This document shows positions 24,748 through 33,963 of a stretch of DNA of 64,000 nt, one piece after another. Source of the stretch: JBPYCR01 sp051846915 (GTDB taxonomy: Bacteria; Bacillota; Bacilli; Bacillales; Amphibacillaceae); NCBI RefSeq assembly GCF_051846915.1, contig NZ_JBPYCR010000001.1, positions 124,001 through 188,000 on the forward strand. Reading direction: 5' to 3'. The notes under the pieces are model-generated. The model was not told the DNA's origin and ran no database searches. It saw only the letters and a list, made by a program, of their open reading frames with translations. Each line of letters starts with the position of its first letter. The first letter of the stretch is position 1. The translations under genes and the position numbers were made by a program.

Positions 24748-26994
24748 TTAAAGGAATTCAGATTTCAGCTTTAACCCCTTGATAATGACGCCTTTACTCG
24801 TTCTTTTCCGTTCAAATTCCCTAGCGTCTAAAGCCGTATAGAAATCAGTTGTACTTCTTGTAAACTCTCCCATTCGAAAACAAAATGCACGATATTCATC
24901 ATAAACTTCCCCTGACTTTTCAGTGTAGGTTTCATCAAGTTCACAACATTCATCAAGGAAATGTTGGAGCCAGTTATTGTTTTCTTTATACAAGTCAATC
25001 GCATCTTGAACTTTTTTGGGCGGTTTAAGCTTATAATTGTCATCAATAATCTTTTTCGCACCTTCAATAATCCACGTTAAAATTGCTCCTCCTGCATGTT
25101 CAATCAAATAATCAGTGTAATTTTTGATGTCACTGTTTCCAGCAATTTTCGCTTCAAAAGGAATCACGATCAACCTTCGCCACGTTCCCTCATCCAATGC
25201 ACCAACCTTTGGAAGGTGATTGGTATATAAGACAAGCGTATGGCTTGGCACATATTTAAACGGATCTTTATACTTTTTCTCTGCCGTTATTTCATCAGTG
25301 GAACATAGTTGCTTAATATTAGATGTATTTAATCGCATACCTTCTTCCAATTCAGCAGCAATCAATAATCTTTTTCCTTTTGCTTCAGCAAGTTCCGGCT
25401 TTACATTTCTCCTATAGCCAACCGTTAAAATATCGGCAGAGATACTACCACTATACGACCCTAGTACTCTAGCGATTGCGTTCCAAAAGGTCGACTTCCC
25501 GTTTCTACCTTCACCGTAGGCTATAATTAACGCTTCAAAGTACACAACACCAATTGCAGACAAACCGACAATTCTTTGGACATATTCAATTAATTCTTGA
25601 TCATTACAAAAGAAAACATTCAATGCCTCTAGCCATTTGTCCATTCCTTCATCACTTGGTGTCACTGCGGTTTGCTTTGTTATAAAGTGGTGTGGGTCAG
25701 GCATCATCTCGGAAAACAAACCTAAGCGTAAATCAAACGTTGCGCTTGGGGTATTTAACAGAAAACCATCTATATCAAGTTCTTTAGGCAAAATTTCAAG
25801 CATTGGTCTAGCTTCTTTTAACGATGCCGATATTTTCCTTGAATCCCTTCTTTGAATAACATACTTGCTGTAAGCCAGTGCTTCTTCATATCGTTTAAGT
25901 GATTTTCCCTGTTCTGCATTTAAAAACTGAGCCGCCTTTTTCAATCCTTTGTCCATCACAACATCTAGTGCTCCGTTTTCAGACATCTCATTTAAAGCTA
26001 GGTTAACCTCCGTTTCAGCCTCTTTTAGTTGTCTGGCTGTAAGGTCTTGTGCAACAGCTTGTGCTTTGGGTTTAGACTCTTCCCAATATCCACCGTTATA
26101 TACTAAAAAATCAGTTGCAGGAGAGTATCTTAAAATGCTTTTATATTCATCAGACAAAACGGTTGCTTGACCAACATCAGAAAAGTCCAGTGGCTTAAGA
26201 AGCAACCCCTGTTCATAATCTTCCGGTGGAATATAATCATCTTGTGACGCAATTCTCTTTCCGAAATTCACAGCACTATTCCAAATCATATCTAGCTCAT
26301 CTGCATCTAATGGCGGATTACATTTATCTGCTTGTTTAAGAAACAATGCATAGGCCTCTTCTGTATTACCAAAACGAACAATAACCCGTCCCGCATACCT
26401 AGACATGGTGGTATTTCTCGAGCCTTCTTGAATTTCTTCCGTTGCATCATCCCAATCCTCAAAGCTCGCCTCATTTAGGACATCTTCTAAATTTCTATTT
26501 CCGTCATATATTTCTACGTTTGGTGTGTTAATTCCAAAGATGAACCTAGCACTATCAAGTGCATTTGTATCAAAATAAGGGAATTTATCGGCTATTTTCT
26601 GTTTCATATTCGTATATTCCGTAGCATCTCTTATCTCTGTAATCATGAAATATACGTGGAAACGTGGACGTGCTGACTTACTTCCCTTTTGTTTCATATG
26701 GTTTCGACTGTACACTGCAACAAAAGGAACATCTTCAAATGTAGCAGCAACGTCACTTGGAACTACCCACTCATGCGGATTATCTGAATGGTCATTATCG
26801 CAATCAAGCACAACGTTATCTGCCTGAATAAAGTTAGCGTTAGAACGATAATTATTCTTATATTTTGCAGATACATGATCTGTTTTAATCGCATCTTCCA
26901 TCGATTGTTTGTCCGTAACAATTATTTGATGAGGGTAAACACAATTTGATAGATTCCCCGTACAATCTGCTGTATATAAAGTAAATTCAATCAT
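24748..26994 (-). CDS. Phage primase-helicase, D5/P4 type
   Basis: 748 residues. The N-terminal 250 or so residues look like an archaeo-eukaryotic-type primase domain (VVLDCDNDHSDNP, ARPRFHVYF with its His). The C-terminal half has the D5_N region and a superfamily 3 helicase: Walker A AYGEGRNGKSTFWNAIA, Walker B-like RLLIAAELEEGMRL and sensor LYTNHLPKVG. It primes and unwinds phage DNA. It ends beside the AT-rich inverted repeat, which may be its origin. Confidence 0.9.
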   Translation of the reverse strand: MIEFTLYTADCTGNLSNCVYPHQIIVTDKQSMEDAIKTDHVSAKYKNNYRSNANFIQADNVVLDCDNDHSDNPHEWVVPSDVAATFEDVPFVAVYSRNHMKQKGSKSARPRFHVYFMITEIRDATEYTNMKQKIADKFPYFDTNALDSARFIFGINTPNVEIYDGNRNLEDVLNEASFEDWDDATEEIQEGSRNTTMSRYAGRVIVRFGNTEEAYALFLKQADKCNPPLDADELDMIWNSAVNFGKRIASQDDYIPPEDYEQGLLLKPLDFSDVGQATVLSDEYKSILRYSPATDFLVYNGGYWEESKPKAQAVAQDLTARQLKEAETEVNLALNEMSENGALDVVMDKGLKKAAQFLNAEQGKSLKRYEEALAYSKYVIQRRDSRKISASLKEARPMLEILPKELDIDGFLLNTPSATFDLRLGLFSEMMPDPHHFITKQTAVTPSDEGMDKWLEALNVFFCNDQELIEYVQRIVGLSAIGVVYFEALIIAYGEGRNGKSTFWNAIARVLGSYSGSISADILTVGYRRNVKPELAEAKGKRLLIAAELEEGMRLNTSNIKQLCSTDEITAEKKYKDPFKYVPSHTLVLYTNHLPKVGALDEGTWRRLIVIPFEAKIAGNSDIKNYTDYLIEHAGGAILTWIIEGAKKIIDDNYKLKPPKKVQDAIDLYKENNNWLQHFLDECCELDETYTEKSGEVYDEYRAFCFRMGEFTRSTTDFYTALDAREFERKRTSKGVIIKGLKLKSEFL

Positions 26995-27000
26995 TTAGGT

Positions 27001-27876
27001 TCACTCCTCTGTAAATCTGTATTCTTTTGGACAATATAAAGCAGGATTATTTCGTTCTCTCCCTTTTTTATATGGTTTAATCCATATACGTTTACCACAT
27101 TGATATGTTCTCCAATGACCTGCAACACCCCAAACAGACAGTGTAATTTGATGCTTATTGTGTTCAATTGTTACTGGGTCATCCTCATCTGTGACGATAG
27201 TTATTATTCGCTGAACTTTAGCAATTCGATTACCACCATCTGTTTTTTGGTTTCTTTTTCCAGCCATTTCATTTCGTGAATAGTCATTTTTAATTTTTAT
27301 AAGTTCAGGGCGATTACTCATTCGATATTGAATTCCGCGCCAAAGATATGCTAACCAATGTGATAATCCTGTAATACTTTCAAAGTCGTGGAAGAATGTC
27401 CCATCTTCATCTATCACATATGGAACAGCATGAAAACCTGCATCGCCATTGTCATATAATAGAATAATTCCAACATTATTAGCTCCAGCACCACTTCCAT
27501 TAGAGTCATGTAACAAAAGTTTACAAATAACACAATCATCATCTGCGATAAATAAGGCCTCCAAACCGTAAATATACATATCATTGCGATACGGATGCGT
27601 AGGTTGAGCAATTTTTTCAACTTCACTACCATCACTACCAAAAAGAATACAGGCACTGAAAACAGACAGTGCCGCACTTGCTGGTGATATCGGTTGACAG
27701 ACTTGTCCTACATCGTGCAGTTCTTGTGCTACTTTTTCTGTTAAATCCATAAAGTCAGGTTCTGACATAATCGTTTTTCTACCCGCTACTTTATAAGCTA
27801 ATGATTCCATTTCATCAAATCCTACAATACGTACAGCCGCATCCCACACTTCTTTTGGTGCTGAGTTTGTTTTCAT
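27001..27876 (-). CDS. Hypothetical early phage protein (291 aa)
   Basis: No family recognised. The sequence is soluble, with an N-terminal helical part, a central region rich in Asp and Gly (LFIADDDCVICKLLLHDSNG) and a basic C-terminus (GKRIWIKPYKKGRERNN). It overlaps the zinc-ribbon gene by 4 bp and ends 6 bp before the primase gene, so it is co-transcribed with replication functions. Function unknown. Confidence 0.6.
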   Translation of the reverse strand: MKTNSAPKEVWDAAVRIVGFDEMESLAYKVAGRKTIMSEPDFMDLTEKVAQELHDVGQVCQPISPASAALSVFSACILFGSDGSEVEKIAQPTHPYRNDMYIYGLEALFIADDDCVICKLLLHDSNGSGAGANNVGIILLYDNGDAGFHAVPYVIDEDGTFFHDFESITGLSHWLAYLWRGIQYRMSNRPELIKIKNDYSRNEMAGKRNQKTDGGNRIAKVQRIITIVTDEDDPVTIEHNKHQITLSVWGVAGHWRTYQCGKRIWIKPYKKGRERNNPALYCPKEYRFTEE

Positions 27877-28094
27877 AAACTTTCTACCTCCCTGCCGTGA
27901 AACCTTATCTTCTTACTACAATCATTGCAATAAACCGATGTGCTATAAAGATCACCTTCTCCATCGCAAAAAACCGCTGCAATATCTACCGACACTTCAG
28001 TACTGCACATAGGACAATGGCAAAATACATTTTCATCAGTTATCTCAATAGATACATCCATTGCGTCATTCAAACTTTCTTTCACATAAAACAT
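27873..28094 (-). CDS. Small zinc-ribbon protein
   Basis: 73 residues. CHCPMC and CNDC supply four well-spaced cysteines (CxxC...CxxC) for a zinc ribbon. Overlaps both neighbours by 1 to 4 bp. Possibly a nucleic-acid-binding partner of the replication genes; function not known. Confidence 0.7.
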   Translation of the reverse strand: MFYVKESLNDAMDVSIEITDENVFCHCPMCSTEVSVDIAAVFCDGEGDLYSTSVYCNDCSKKIRFHGREVESL

Positions 28095-28768
28095 TATGAT
28101 TGGCCTCCTTCATTTTCTAATTTCATTTTGTACCATTCTAAATGGCGTTTTCTTTGTTGATATTCAGGAACAGCAACTAATAAGCCGACATCTACCTTTT
28201 GTAAAGTTTCAAGCATGTATATCTGTTCGTTGGTTAAATAAGGTCGGATACTTTTACCCTTTTCAATACCATTCGCTGTTCTGAATTGCTTTGCTGACAT
28301 TCCTATAACAATTCGATTTAACATATCGCACTCATTACTAAAGTGATATGGTTTTGGGTTTTCGTGAAGTAGCTTTATATTTTCCGTCAGTAATGGAAAT
28401 TCCTTACGAGCAGCAACAAGCGATGTAATAAACTCTTCCATCTCATTAAATCTACGAATATATAACTCTTTAAATTTCATTGCTTTCTTTCCCGTATAAC
28501 CCATGACAAGCATCGTAAATCCATCACGAGTCATTGCGTAACAAGGCAGTTTTCTACCTGTGCTATCCTTATATTTACTGAGCGAAAAATTGGATTTAAT
28601 AAATTCTTCACTCAATCCAGATTTGGTGTCAGTGATTTTTGCAATATCACGTAACACATGGAAATGTTCCTTTTCAAAAAACTCTGCTACAAACAAACTG
28701 TCTACCCTTGCCGTATCCTTGGTATCGGCAAATACACCATATTCATCTTTTGGTATTAATTCTTTCAT
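28094..28768 (-). CDS. Rha family phage regulatory protein
   Basis: 224 residues. The N-terminal half has the Rha pattern: VDSLFVAEFFEKEHFHVLRDI, then FSLSKYKDSTGRKLPCYAMTRDGFTMLVMGYTGKKA. A C-terminal helical region follows (MSAKQFRTANGIEKGKSIR). Rha-family proteins are linked to phage gene regulation and inhibit growth in some integration-defective hosts. A terminator separates it from the polymerase gene. Confidence 0.88.
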   Translation of the reverse strand: MKELIPKDEYGVFADTKDTARVDSLFVAEFFEKEHFHVLRDIAKITDTKSGLSEEFIKSNFSLSKYKDSTGRKLPCYAMTRDGFTMLVMGYTGKKAMKFKELYIRRFNEMEEFITSLVAARKEFPLLTENIKLLHENPKPYHFSNECDMLNRIVIGMSAKQFRTANGIEKGKSIRPYLTNEQIYMLETLQKVDVGLLVAVPEYQQRKRHLEWYKMKLENEGGQS

Positions 28769-28828
28769 TGAAAGAACCTCCTACAAATAGTTGTAGAGTA
28801 AATAAATTTACCCTCACCTATATGCGAA

Positions 28829-28851
28829 GAAAAAGGGGTATTCGAACCCCT
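28829..28851 (-). terminator. Intrinsic terminator after the DNA polymerase gene
   Basis: Minus-strand AGGGGT, TCGAAT loop and ACCCCT form a stem with a T run behind. It begins 6 bp after the polymerase stop and separates the polymerase gene from rha. The GGTTCGAAT core looks like a tRNA T-arm, but no tRNA is present. Confidence 0.7.
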
Positions 28852-28856
28852 CTAAA

Positions 28857-30791
28857 TTAATCTTTTTTATAGAAGTTTGTATCAAATCCATCCGCACGTA
28901 ATTCCAACGTATCTGCCCAAGGTGGAGATACGCTCATTAAATCACTGATATATTCGACCGTTACATCGTTTGGTGCTTCAATGACAATTTCATCATGTAC
29001 ATGCATGACAATACGAAAACCTTCATCATGAACACGTTGCAAAGCAAAACACAATAAATCTCTTGAGACAGCCTGGACAATGTTCTCGACAAACTTGGGA
29101 CCATAGCTGAAAATCCGCTCCCACTTCTTTGTCGCACCAATACCTTCATAAGAAACAGATTCATTTCCAAAACTATTTATCCCTATTCTTGGCTTTACAT
29201 AAGAGAGCCATCTACCTGAAGGTAAACCAATCAGCAACATGCCGCTTTGATATTCAAACTTAATTCCATGGGTCATGTGTGCTTTTCGTTGTCTCACAGT
29301 TTCTTTTGCTGCACGATCAACATCCCACCAAAATTTCACTATTTTTGAATTTGACTGCCGCCACACATCAACAAGTGGCTTTAATTCCGATTCTTCCAAC
29401 CCCATGCTGGTTGCCCCCATCGATTTCAATGCACCGATAGAACCTCCATAACCAAGCGCTAATTCAGCAATTTTACCTTTTTGTCTAAGTGGACTATCCT
29501 TAGTAATCTCATCCAAGGGAACTTTAAACATTTGAGAAGCAGATGCTTCATAGATTTTTCCGTGTGATGCAAACACTTCATTTCTCCATGTTTCTCCTGC
29601 AATCCAAGCAATCACGCGAGCTTCAATTGCACTAAAGTCAACGATTATGAAGCGATTGTTCCGAATAGGAACAAATGCGGTCCTTATAAGCTGAGAAAGT
29701 ACACTCGGAACAGATTCATATAAAATTTGTAAGGCTTCAAAATTACCTTGTTTCAATAAAGCACGTGCTTCGTCTAAATCGGATATATGGTTTTGCGGTA
29801 GATTCTGAACTTGAATTAACCTTCCTGCAAATCTACCTGTACGATTTGCACCGTAAAACTGAATCAATCCCCTCGCTCGTCCATCACGACAAACGACATT
29901 TTCCATAGCCGCGTATTTTTTCACGCTTGATTTTGCGAGTTGTCTTCTCAGTTGAAGCACTTCTTTAATTTCACCTTCATTACTTTCAATTAAATGAGTT
30001 ACTGCGGCCTTATTTAAACTGTCTGTTTCTACACCTTTTGTTTGTAACCATTCACGCATTTGTTTAACAGAGTTCGGGTTTTCTAGCTTAGTAATTTCCT
30101 TCATACGACTGACTAACTCGCCGCGAATTAAATCATCACATTTAATAGCCTGAGCAACTAACTCCAAATCTAGCTTTATTCCCCTATCATTAATTAACTG
30201 ATCTAGAAGATAGTTATCCCATTCTGCTTCGGGCATCGGAAATTTTGATAGTTTATCTTGTATCGCAATTTCGGTTTCTACATCACGTTTGTTATATGCT
30301 TTAAAACTGTCCCATCGATTAGGATCATGTTCTTTTAAATTTCTCGTTCGACCACCATTTGTTTTTGTTGGCCTACAAGGAATGGAGAAAAAACGAATTA
30401 AATCTTTACCTTCCGACATTTTTTGTTTATCCGCTCCCGTTACCATTGCAGCACCTTCTAAAGATAGCGGTAAGCCTAAATAAGCAGACCACACCATTGT
30501 GCATCGCCAATCTACAGGTGATAAATCTTGCTTAAAATGTTTACTTAAACAAATCCGTTCAAACTGAGCATTAAAGGCCCATTTTGTTATATCTTTATTA
30601 AATATTGCTTGTTCAATTTTAGGCGGAATAGACTCGCCATTCGCTAAATCAATGACATGAACAGGTCCACTATCCACACTGTAAGCAAATAGCATTACTT
30701 CAAAATCATCTGCCTCCACATAGCGATAGACCCCGCTTTTAGCGAGGTCCACACTACTATATGTTTCAATATCAATATTTATTGTTTTCAT
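28857..30791 (-). CDS. Phage family A DNA polymerase
   Basis: 644 residues. The N-terminal part holds a DnaQ-like 3'-5' exonuclease (INIDIETYSSVDLAKSG, AFNAQFERICL). The C-terminal polymerase has motif A (IIVDFSAIEARVIAWIAG), a motif B region (KGKIAELALGYGGSIGALKSMG) and motif C (VMHVHDEIVIEAP). No 5' nuclease domain is present. This is the replicative polymerase of many Firmicute siphoviruses. It overlaps the DUF2815 gene by 4 bp. Confidence 0.94.
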   Translation of the reverse strand: MKTINIDIETYSSVDLAKSGVYRYVEADDFEVMLFAYSVDSGPVHVIDLANGESIPPKIEQAIFNKDITKWAFNAQFERICLSKHFKQDLSPVDWRCTMVWSAYLGLPLSLEGAAMVTGADKQKMSEGKDLIRFFSIPCRPTKTNGGRTRNLKEHDPNRWDSFKAYNKRDVETEIAIQDKLSKFPMPEAEWDNYLLDQLINDRGIKLDLELVAQAIKCDDLIRGELVSRMKEITKLENPNSVKQMREWLQTKGVETDSLNKAAVTHLIESNEGEIKEVLQLRRQLAKSSVKKYAAMENVVCRDGRARGLIQFYGANRTGRFAGRLIQVQNLPQNHISDLDEARALLKQGNFEALQILYESVPSVLSQLIRTAFVPIRNNRFIIVDFSAIEARVIAWIAGETWRNEVFASHGKIYEASASQMFKVPLDEITKDSPLRQKGKIAELALGYGGSIGALKSMGATSMGLEESELKPLVDVWRQSNSKIVKFWWDVDRAAKETVRQRKAHMTHGIKFEYQSGMLLIGLPSGRWLSYVKPRIGINSFGNESVSYEGIGATKKWERIFSYGPKFVENIVQAVSRDLLCFALQRVHDEGFRIVMHVHDEIVIEAPNDVTVEYISDLMSVSPPWADTLELRADGFDTNFYKKD

Positions 30792-31342
30792 GATAAGAAG
30801 TCATCATCCACATCAGTAGCGAAATCTACCGATGCATCTGTTCGACCACCTAATGGCTCCCCATCACGAATCTTTTGAATGTTACCAAGGCCACAAGCAA
30901 CTCCCCGGTTACCATTAGAGTTAAATGCGTAAAAGTTAATGCTTACACGGGCATATACACCTGAGTAAACTTCCGAACGCTCTAAAATCGGATTAATATC
31001 GGCATCGACAATCTGTGGTGGTGTAATGCTATTTGCATTAACAAAGAAACTATCTGCATACGCTTCATCATCTGAACGGTCAATATCTCCATCACGAAGA
31101 GGTAATTTTAACGATGCCTTGTTTGGAATCTTCCCACCAAACTTTCCGCGCCCTTCTTCAATTGCGGCATCTACTGCTTTTTCAATTGCTTCTAAAGTTT
31201 TCGTATCACTTTTTGGAATAATCACACTCACGCTATATTTTTCTTTTCCACCATTAATTGACTTTGGCTCCCACACATTTGCATAAGATAAACGTACTAC
31301 CCCTGTAATTACTTTTGTTGGATTTTTTACTGTTTTCGACAT
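30788..31342 (-). CDS. DUF2815 protein, probable ssDNA-binding protein
   Basis: 184 residues. The pattern VVRLSYANVWEPKS, then YSVSVIIPKSDTKT and a closing acidic tail (DVDDDFLS) is typical of DUF2815, an OB-fold family with SSB character. The acidic C-terminus resembles SSB tails that recruit partners. It lies between the DUF2800 and polymerase genes, a conserved trio in these phages. Confidence 0.87.
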   Translation of the reverse strand: MSKTVKNPTKVITGVVRLSYANVWEPKSINGGKEKYSVSVIIPKSDTKTLEAIEKAVDAAIEEGRGKFGGKIPNKASLKLPLRDGDIDRSDDEAYADSFFVNANSITPPQIVDADINPILERSEVYSGVYARVSINFYAFNSNGNRGVACGLGNIQKIRDGEPLGGRTDASVDFATDVDDDFLS

Positions 31343-31344
31343 AA

Positions 31345-32475
31345 TTATTTCTCCTCCATAAATTCATTTTTTGCTGTTAATATATTTATTTCTGGACGCT
31401 TATCCGATACCGGAACAAGCGTTGGTTTTCCGCTTGGCTTAATAATAAAATCAGCAAGCACTTCATTAAATTTCTTTTTACCCATCAATTTTTCCATGTT
31501 GGTTATCGTAAGCAGACTTTGCTTGTAAATATCTTCATAGCCTGCCTTCTTTGCGGCTTCAGCTACCGCTTCTTCATCTGCATATTTACGATTAGACCGA
31601 CCTTCTACAACTTTAAAACCTGCCCACTGTTTTCCTTGCTGAATAGCAGCATTCGTTGCATAAGCAAATATTTCATTTGCCCATTTAGTAAGGTCATTGA
31701 CATGAAGTAAAATTTCAGCTATTTCATCATCTGTTAATAAAGGCGGCTTTTTAAATTCAAATTTTGCTATTTTCAAATTTTCTTCCGCCCTTGCTCTGCA
31801 CTCCACAGATGCCCTACAAAATCTACACCAGTCACCAGGGTTAAATTCACCATCTCCATTAAATGCTAAATCAGCTTTTGGTTTAAGTGTGCCTTCCGCC
31901 CATTCTATTAGACTAGTTTTGGTTATTTCAAAGGTTGAGATGTTTTCACGTCTTGGTTGATAGATGGTCATTTTCACTGCATCGATATCATAAATTGCAT
32001 CAAATAGATTAAGTGCCCCTAATGCATAAAGCATCATTTGCGGATTATTTTCCGCTTCAACTAAAACACCTTGTCCATATTTAAAATCAATAACATGAAC
32101 CACATCATCTGCAACAATTACACAGTCACCTGTTCCAAAGCCTTCTGGGACATAATTTGAAAAATCCAACCGCTGTTCAATTAAAAGAAGTGGATCTTTC
32201 GTTACTTGTTTTACTGCCGCTAGTTCTTCAAAAATAAACTGGACATATTCATCGGTATAACGATCCATCTCTTCAGAATCATAAACAGATGTTGGTTTCT
32301 TCGTTGAGACCTTTAATGCGGCTCTAAGCTTATGTTCTCCCAGTTCATGAGCGGCTGTCCCTTCCTTAGCCGCTTCACCACTAGAATCTTCAAACTCTAA
32401 TTCAAGGCGAGCCGATGGAGTACAATTCATCCATCGATGTGCCCCTGAAGCGGATAAAATAGCATGTTTCGTCAT
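31345..32475 (-). CDS. DUF2800 protein (PD-(D/E)XK nuclease-like)
   Basis: 376 residues. Begins HAILSASGAHRWMNCTPSARLE, then TAAHELGEHKL and the nuclease core VHVIDFKYGQGV (D-x-K). A C-terminal four-Cys cluster (WCRFCRASVECRARAEE) suggests an iron-sulfur nuclease like Cas4/AddB. DUF2800 proteins go with DUF2815 and the polymerase and probably act in phage recombination. It overlaps the next gene upstream by 4 bp. Confidence 0.87.
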   Translation of the reverse strand: MTKHAILSASGAHRWMNCTPSARLELEFEDSSGEAAKEGTAAHELGEHKLRAALKVSTKKPTSVYDSEEMDRYTDEYVQFIFEELAAVKQVTKDPLLLIEQRLDFSNYVPEGFGTGDCVIVADDVVHVIDFKYGQGVLVEAENNPQMMLYALGALNLFDAIYDIDAVKMTIYQPRRENISTFEITKTSLIEWAEGTLKPKADLAFNGDGEFNPGDWCRFCRASVECRARAEENLKIAKFEFKKPPLLTDDEIAEILLHVNDLTKWANEIFAYATNAAIQQGKQWAGFKVVEGRSNRKYADEEAVAEAAKKAGYEDIYKQSLLTITNMEKLMGKKKFNEVLADFIIKPSGKPTLVPVSDKRPEINILTAKNEFMEEK

Positions 32476-32789
32476 TGCAATTCCTCCGCATCTTTCATCA
32501 ATGCTTCATAGTCTTTTTCTTCAATTTCACTCAACTTAGTCGCACCGTACTTTTCAAGTAGCTTTTTGATATCTGCTGTAAAGCCTGCTTGGCTCTTTTG
32601 TGCCAATAATGTACGAACTTCTTCAAGCGATATTTTTTTCTTTTTCGGCTTTGCCTTCTTCACTGGTGCTTTTTCTTCTGTTCGTGGTGATTCTTCATTA
32701 CTCGCTAACACTTCAGCAATCGTCTGAAGTGAGCCAGCTAAATTTTGTAAATCAGTGACTACATCAAGTAGTAATTTTGTTCTGCTCAT
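32472..32789 (-). CDS. Hypothetical early phage protein (105 aa)
   Basis: Start taken at the second ATG (MSRTKLLLDV), behind GGTGAGG. A helical N-terminus is followed by a Lys/Glu-rich linker (EEKAPVKKAKPKKKKI) and a folded C-terminal helix pair (LLEKYGATKLSEIEEKDY) that resembles an rRNA-processing or SAP-like helical end seen in phage proteins. Function unknown; in the early operon. Confidence 0.6.
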   Translation of the reverse strand: MSRTKLLLDVVTDLQNLAGSLQTIAEVLASNEESPRTEEKAPVKKAKPKKKKISLEEVRTLLAQKSQAGFTADIKKLLEKYGATKLSEIEEKDYEALMKDAEELQ

Positions 32790-32790
32790 A

Positions 32791-32994
32791 TTAAGCCTCA
32801 CCGCCTTTCCGAGTTTCTTTTATTTCAACAGTTTCTACTGAGTCGCCAGGTGTGATAACAAGCAGATTTACTTTTTTACCAAACAATAAATCTAGCATTC
32901 GGCTACGTACAGTTTTACGTTTACCTTCAACTACTCTTGTTTTCTCACCATTTTCATCTTTAACATTGATGATTACCTTGTGTTTTAGACTCAT
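32791..32994 (-). CDS. Hypothetical early phage protein (67 aa)
   Basis: Start taken at the ATG (MSLKHK) with AAAGGAG at good spacing. It is basic in the middle (VVEGKRKTVRSRML) and beta-rich around that. No motif or membrane segment. Adjacent to the next gene with a 1-bp gap. Function unknown. Confidence 0.55.
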   Translation of the reverse strand: MSLKHKVIINVKDENGEKTRVVEGKRKTVRSRMLDLLFGKKVNLLVITPGDSVETVEIKETRKGGEA

Positions 32995-33085
32995 CTGAAA
33001 CACTCCTTTCTAAGGGTTTTATTTCGTCCCTTACTAGTAAGCGAAAAATAATGCCCTTTCGAACCCCTTTTTTAAAATAAAATTT

Positions 33086-33105
33086 AAAAGGCTCAATTAA
33101 GAGCC
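33086..33105 (-). terminator. Terminator at the end of the sigma-like gene
   Basis: GGCTC and GAGCC (minus strand) with a TTAATT loop that includes the gene's TAA stop, followed by TTTTAAATTTT. It ends the first early gene before the DUF2800 operon. Confidence 0.65.
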
Positions 33106-33600
33106 CTTTCCTATCAGTTTTTCTAATCTTCTGTATATTTTATTTAAACGATTTCTGATAGCCGCTTCAGTCACATCTTCTTCGGCTGCAATCTCAACGT
33201 TTGTTTTTTGTTCATAAAATTTCTTTTGTACCGTTCTCAGTTGTTTATCTGTTAACTTCCCCATTGCTTTGTGCAATTGTTCGATTAACTTTTGTTTCTC
33301 TTCGCAGTTCTCCATTTCCAAAATCTCATTAAATGGATCTGCATCCCAATCTGCTAAAAATTTATTGTGCTCAGCTTTTGATTCTCCATTTTCATCTACA
33401 TAAGAATCAAGATTACAAGCAATTCGATAATTATAGCGGCGACCTTCATCTACTTCTCTATCATCTTCAGAATGTAAAATCTCAATGTCAATCTCTGTTA
33501 CACCATTTTCACCTGGTATGATAGTTGCTATCTTTTTACCTCCTGAATAGTAAATATAAGACTCTCTCTTCTCTTGGCTTGTTTTGTACTTTTTTGTCAT
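33097..33600 (-). CDS. Sigma-70 region 4-like phage regulator
   Basis: About 167 residues from the ATG preceded by GGAGAGG; the longer frame upstream (to 33702) lacks a good ribosome binding site. The C-terminus (LTDKQLRTVQKKFYEQKTNVEIAAEE and AAIRNRLNKIYRRLEKL) is a sigma region-4 HTH. There is no region 2, so it is not a full sigma factor. It is the first early gene of the block and probably regulates it. Confidence 0.72.
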   Translation of the reverse strand: MTKKYKTSQEKRESYIYYSGGKKIATIIPGENGVTEIDIEILHSEDDREVDEGRRYNYRIACNLDSYVDENGESKAEHNKFLADWDADPFNEILEMENCEEKQKLIEQLHKAMGKLTDKQLRTVQKKFYEQKTNVEIAAEEDVTEAAIRNRLNKIYRRLEKLIGKGS

Positions 33601-33879
33601 TGTTTGGCATCCTCTCCGCCAATTTGCGGAGGGCAAAGGATGCAAACAATGAAGAACTTGTCCTTTAGTAACCTGACCTTTACTTAAAAAAGTGCGCAAC
33701 AAGGTAAGGGCACTAATATTGAGACACTACAATCCTGGTTCGGATTGCGTACTTCAATATGTATCCTTTGCCCTTATTGCAAATCAGGCATTTGATATTT
33801 TTTTAATCTATCTAAAGTGTATAATGAAATTCTGCATTGCGGTCGGACATGGTTATGCCCGTTTTGAGCATAAAAAATA

Positions 33880-33921
33880 GGCTAATACTACTTCATTTAT
33901 AAAAATGAAGTAGTATTAGCC
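33880..33921 (-). terminator. Perfect 19-bp palindrome, strong terminator
   Basis: Arms 33880-33898 and 33903-33921 are perfectly complementary with a 4-base loop. On the minus strand TATTTTTTA follows. It would block transcription from the defence operon into the prophage. Confidence 0.75.
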
Positions 33922-33945
33922 CGCATAAAATCAACAAAACAAAAA

Positions 33946-33963
33946 CGGACATGAGCATGTCCG
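33946..33963. terminator. Bidirectional terminator at the end of the defence operon
   Basis: CGGACATG and CATGTCCG are perfect 8-bp arms around two bases. T runs follow on the minus strand (TTTTTGTTTT) and, more weakly, on the plus strand (CTTTTTC). It starts 5 bp after the stop of the metallopeptidase gene. A decayed look-alike lies at about 33845-33862. Confidence 0.8.

Noticed and set aside
28834..28851. tRNA T-arm-like sequence (GGTTCGAAT core)
   Set aside because: No acceptor, D or anticodon arm can be built around it, and it sits right after the polymerase stop with a T run. It is better explained as a terminator.
33097..33702. Longer version of the sigma-like protein starting at 33702
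   Set aside because: The extra N-terminus lies in the structured leader, has no good ribosome binding site and reads like non-coding sequence.
33692..33880. 62-codon plus-strand ORF near the prophage boundary
   Set aside because: No ribosome binding site, no recognisable family and overlap with the terminator hairpins.
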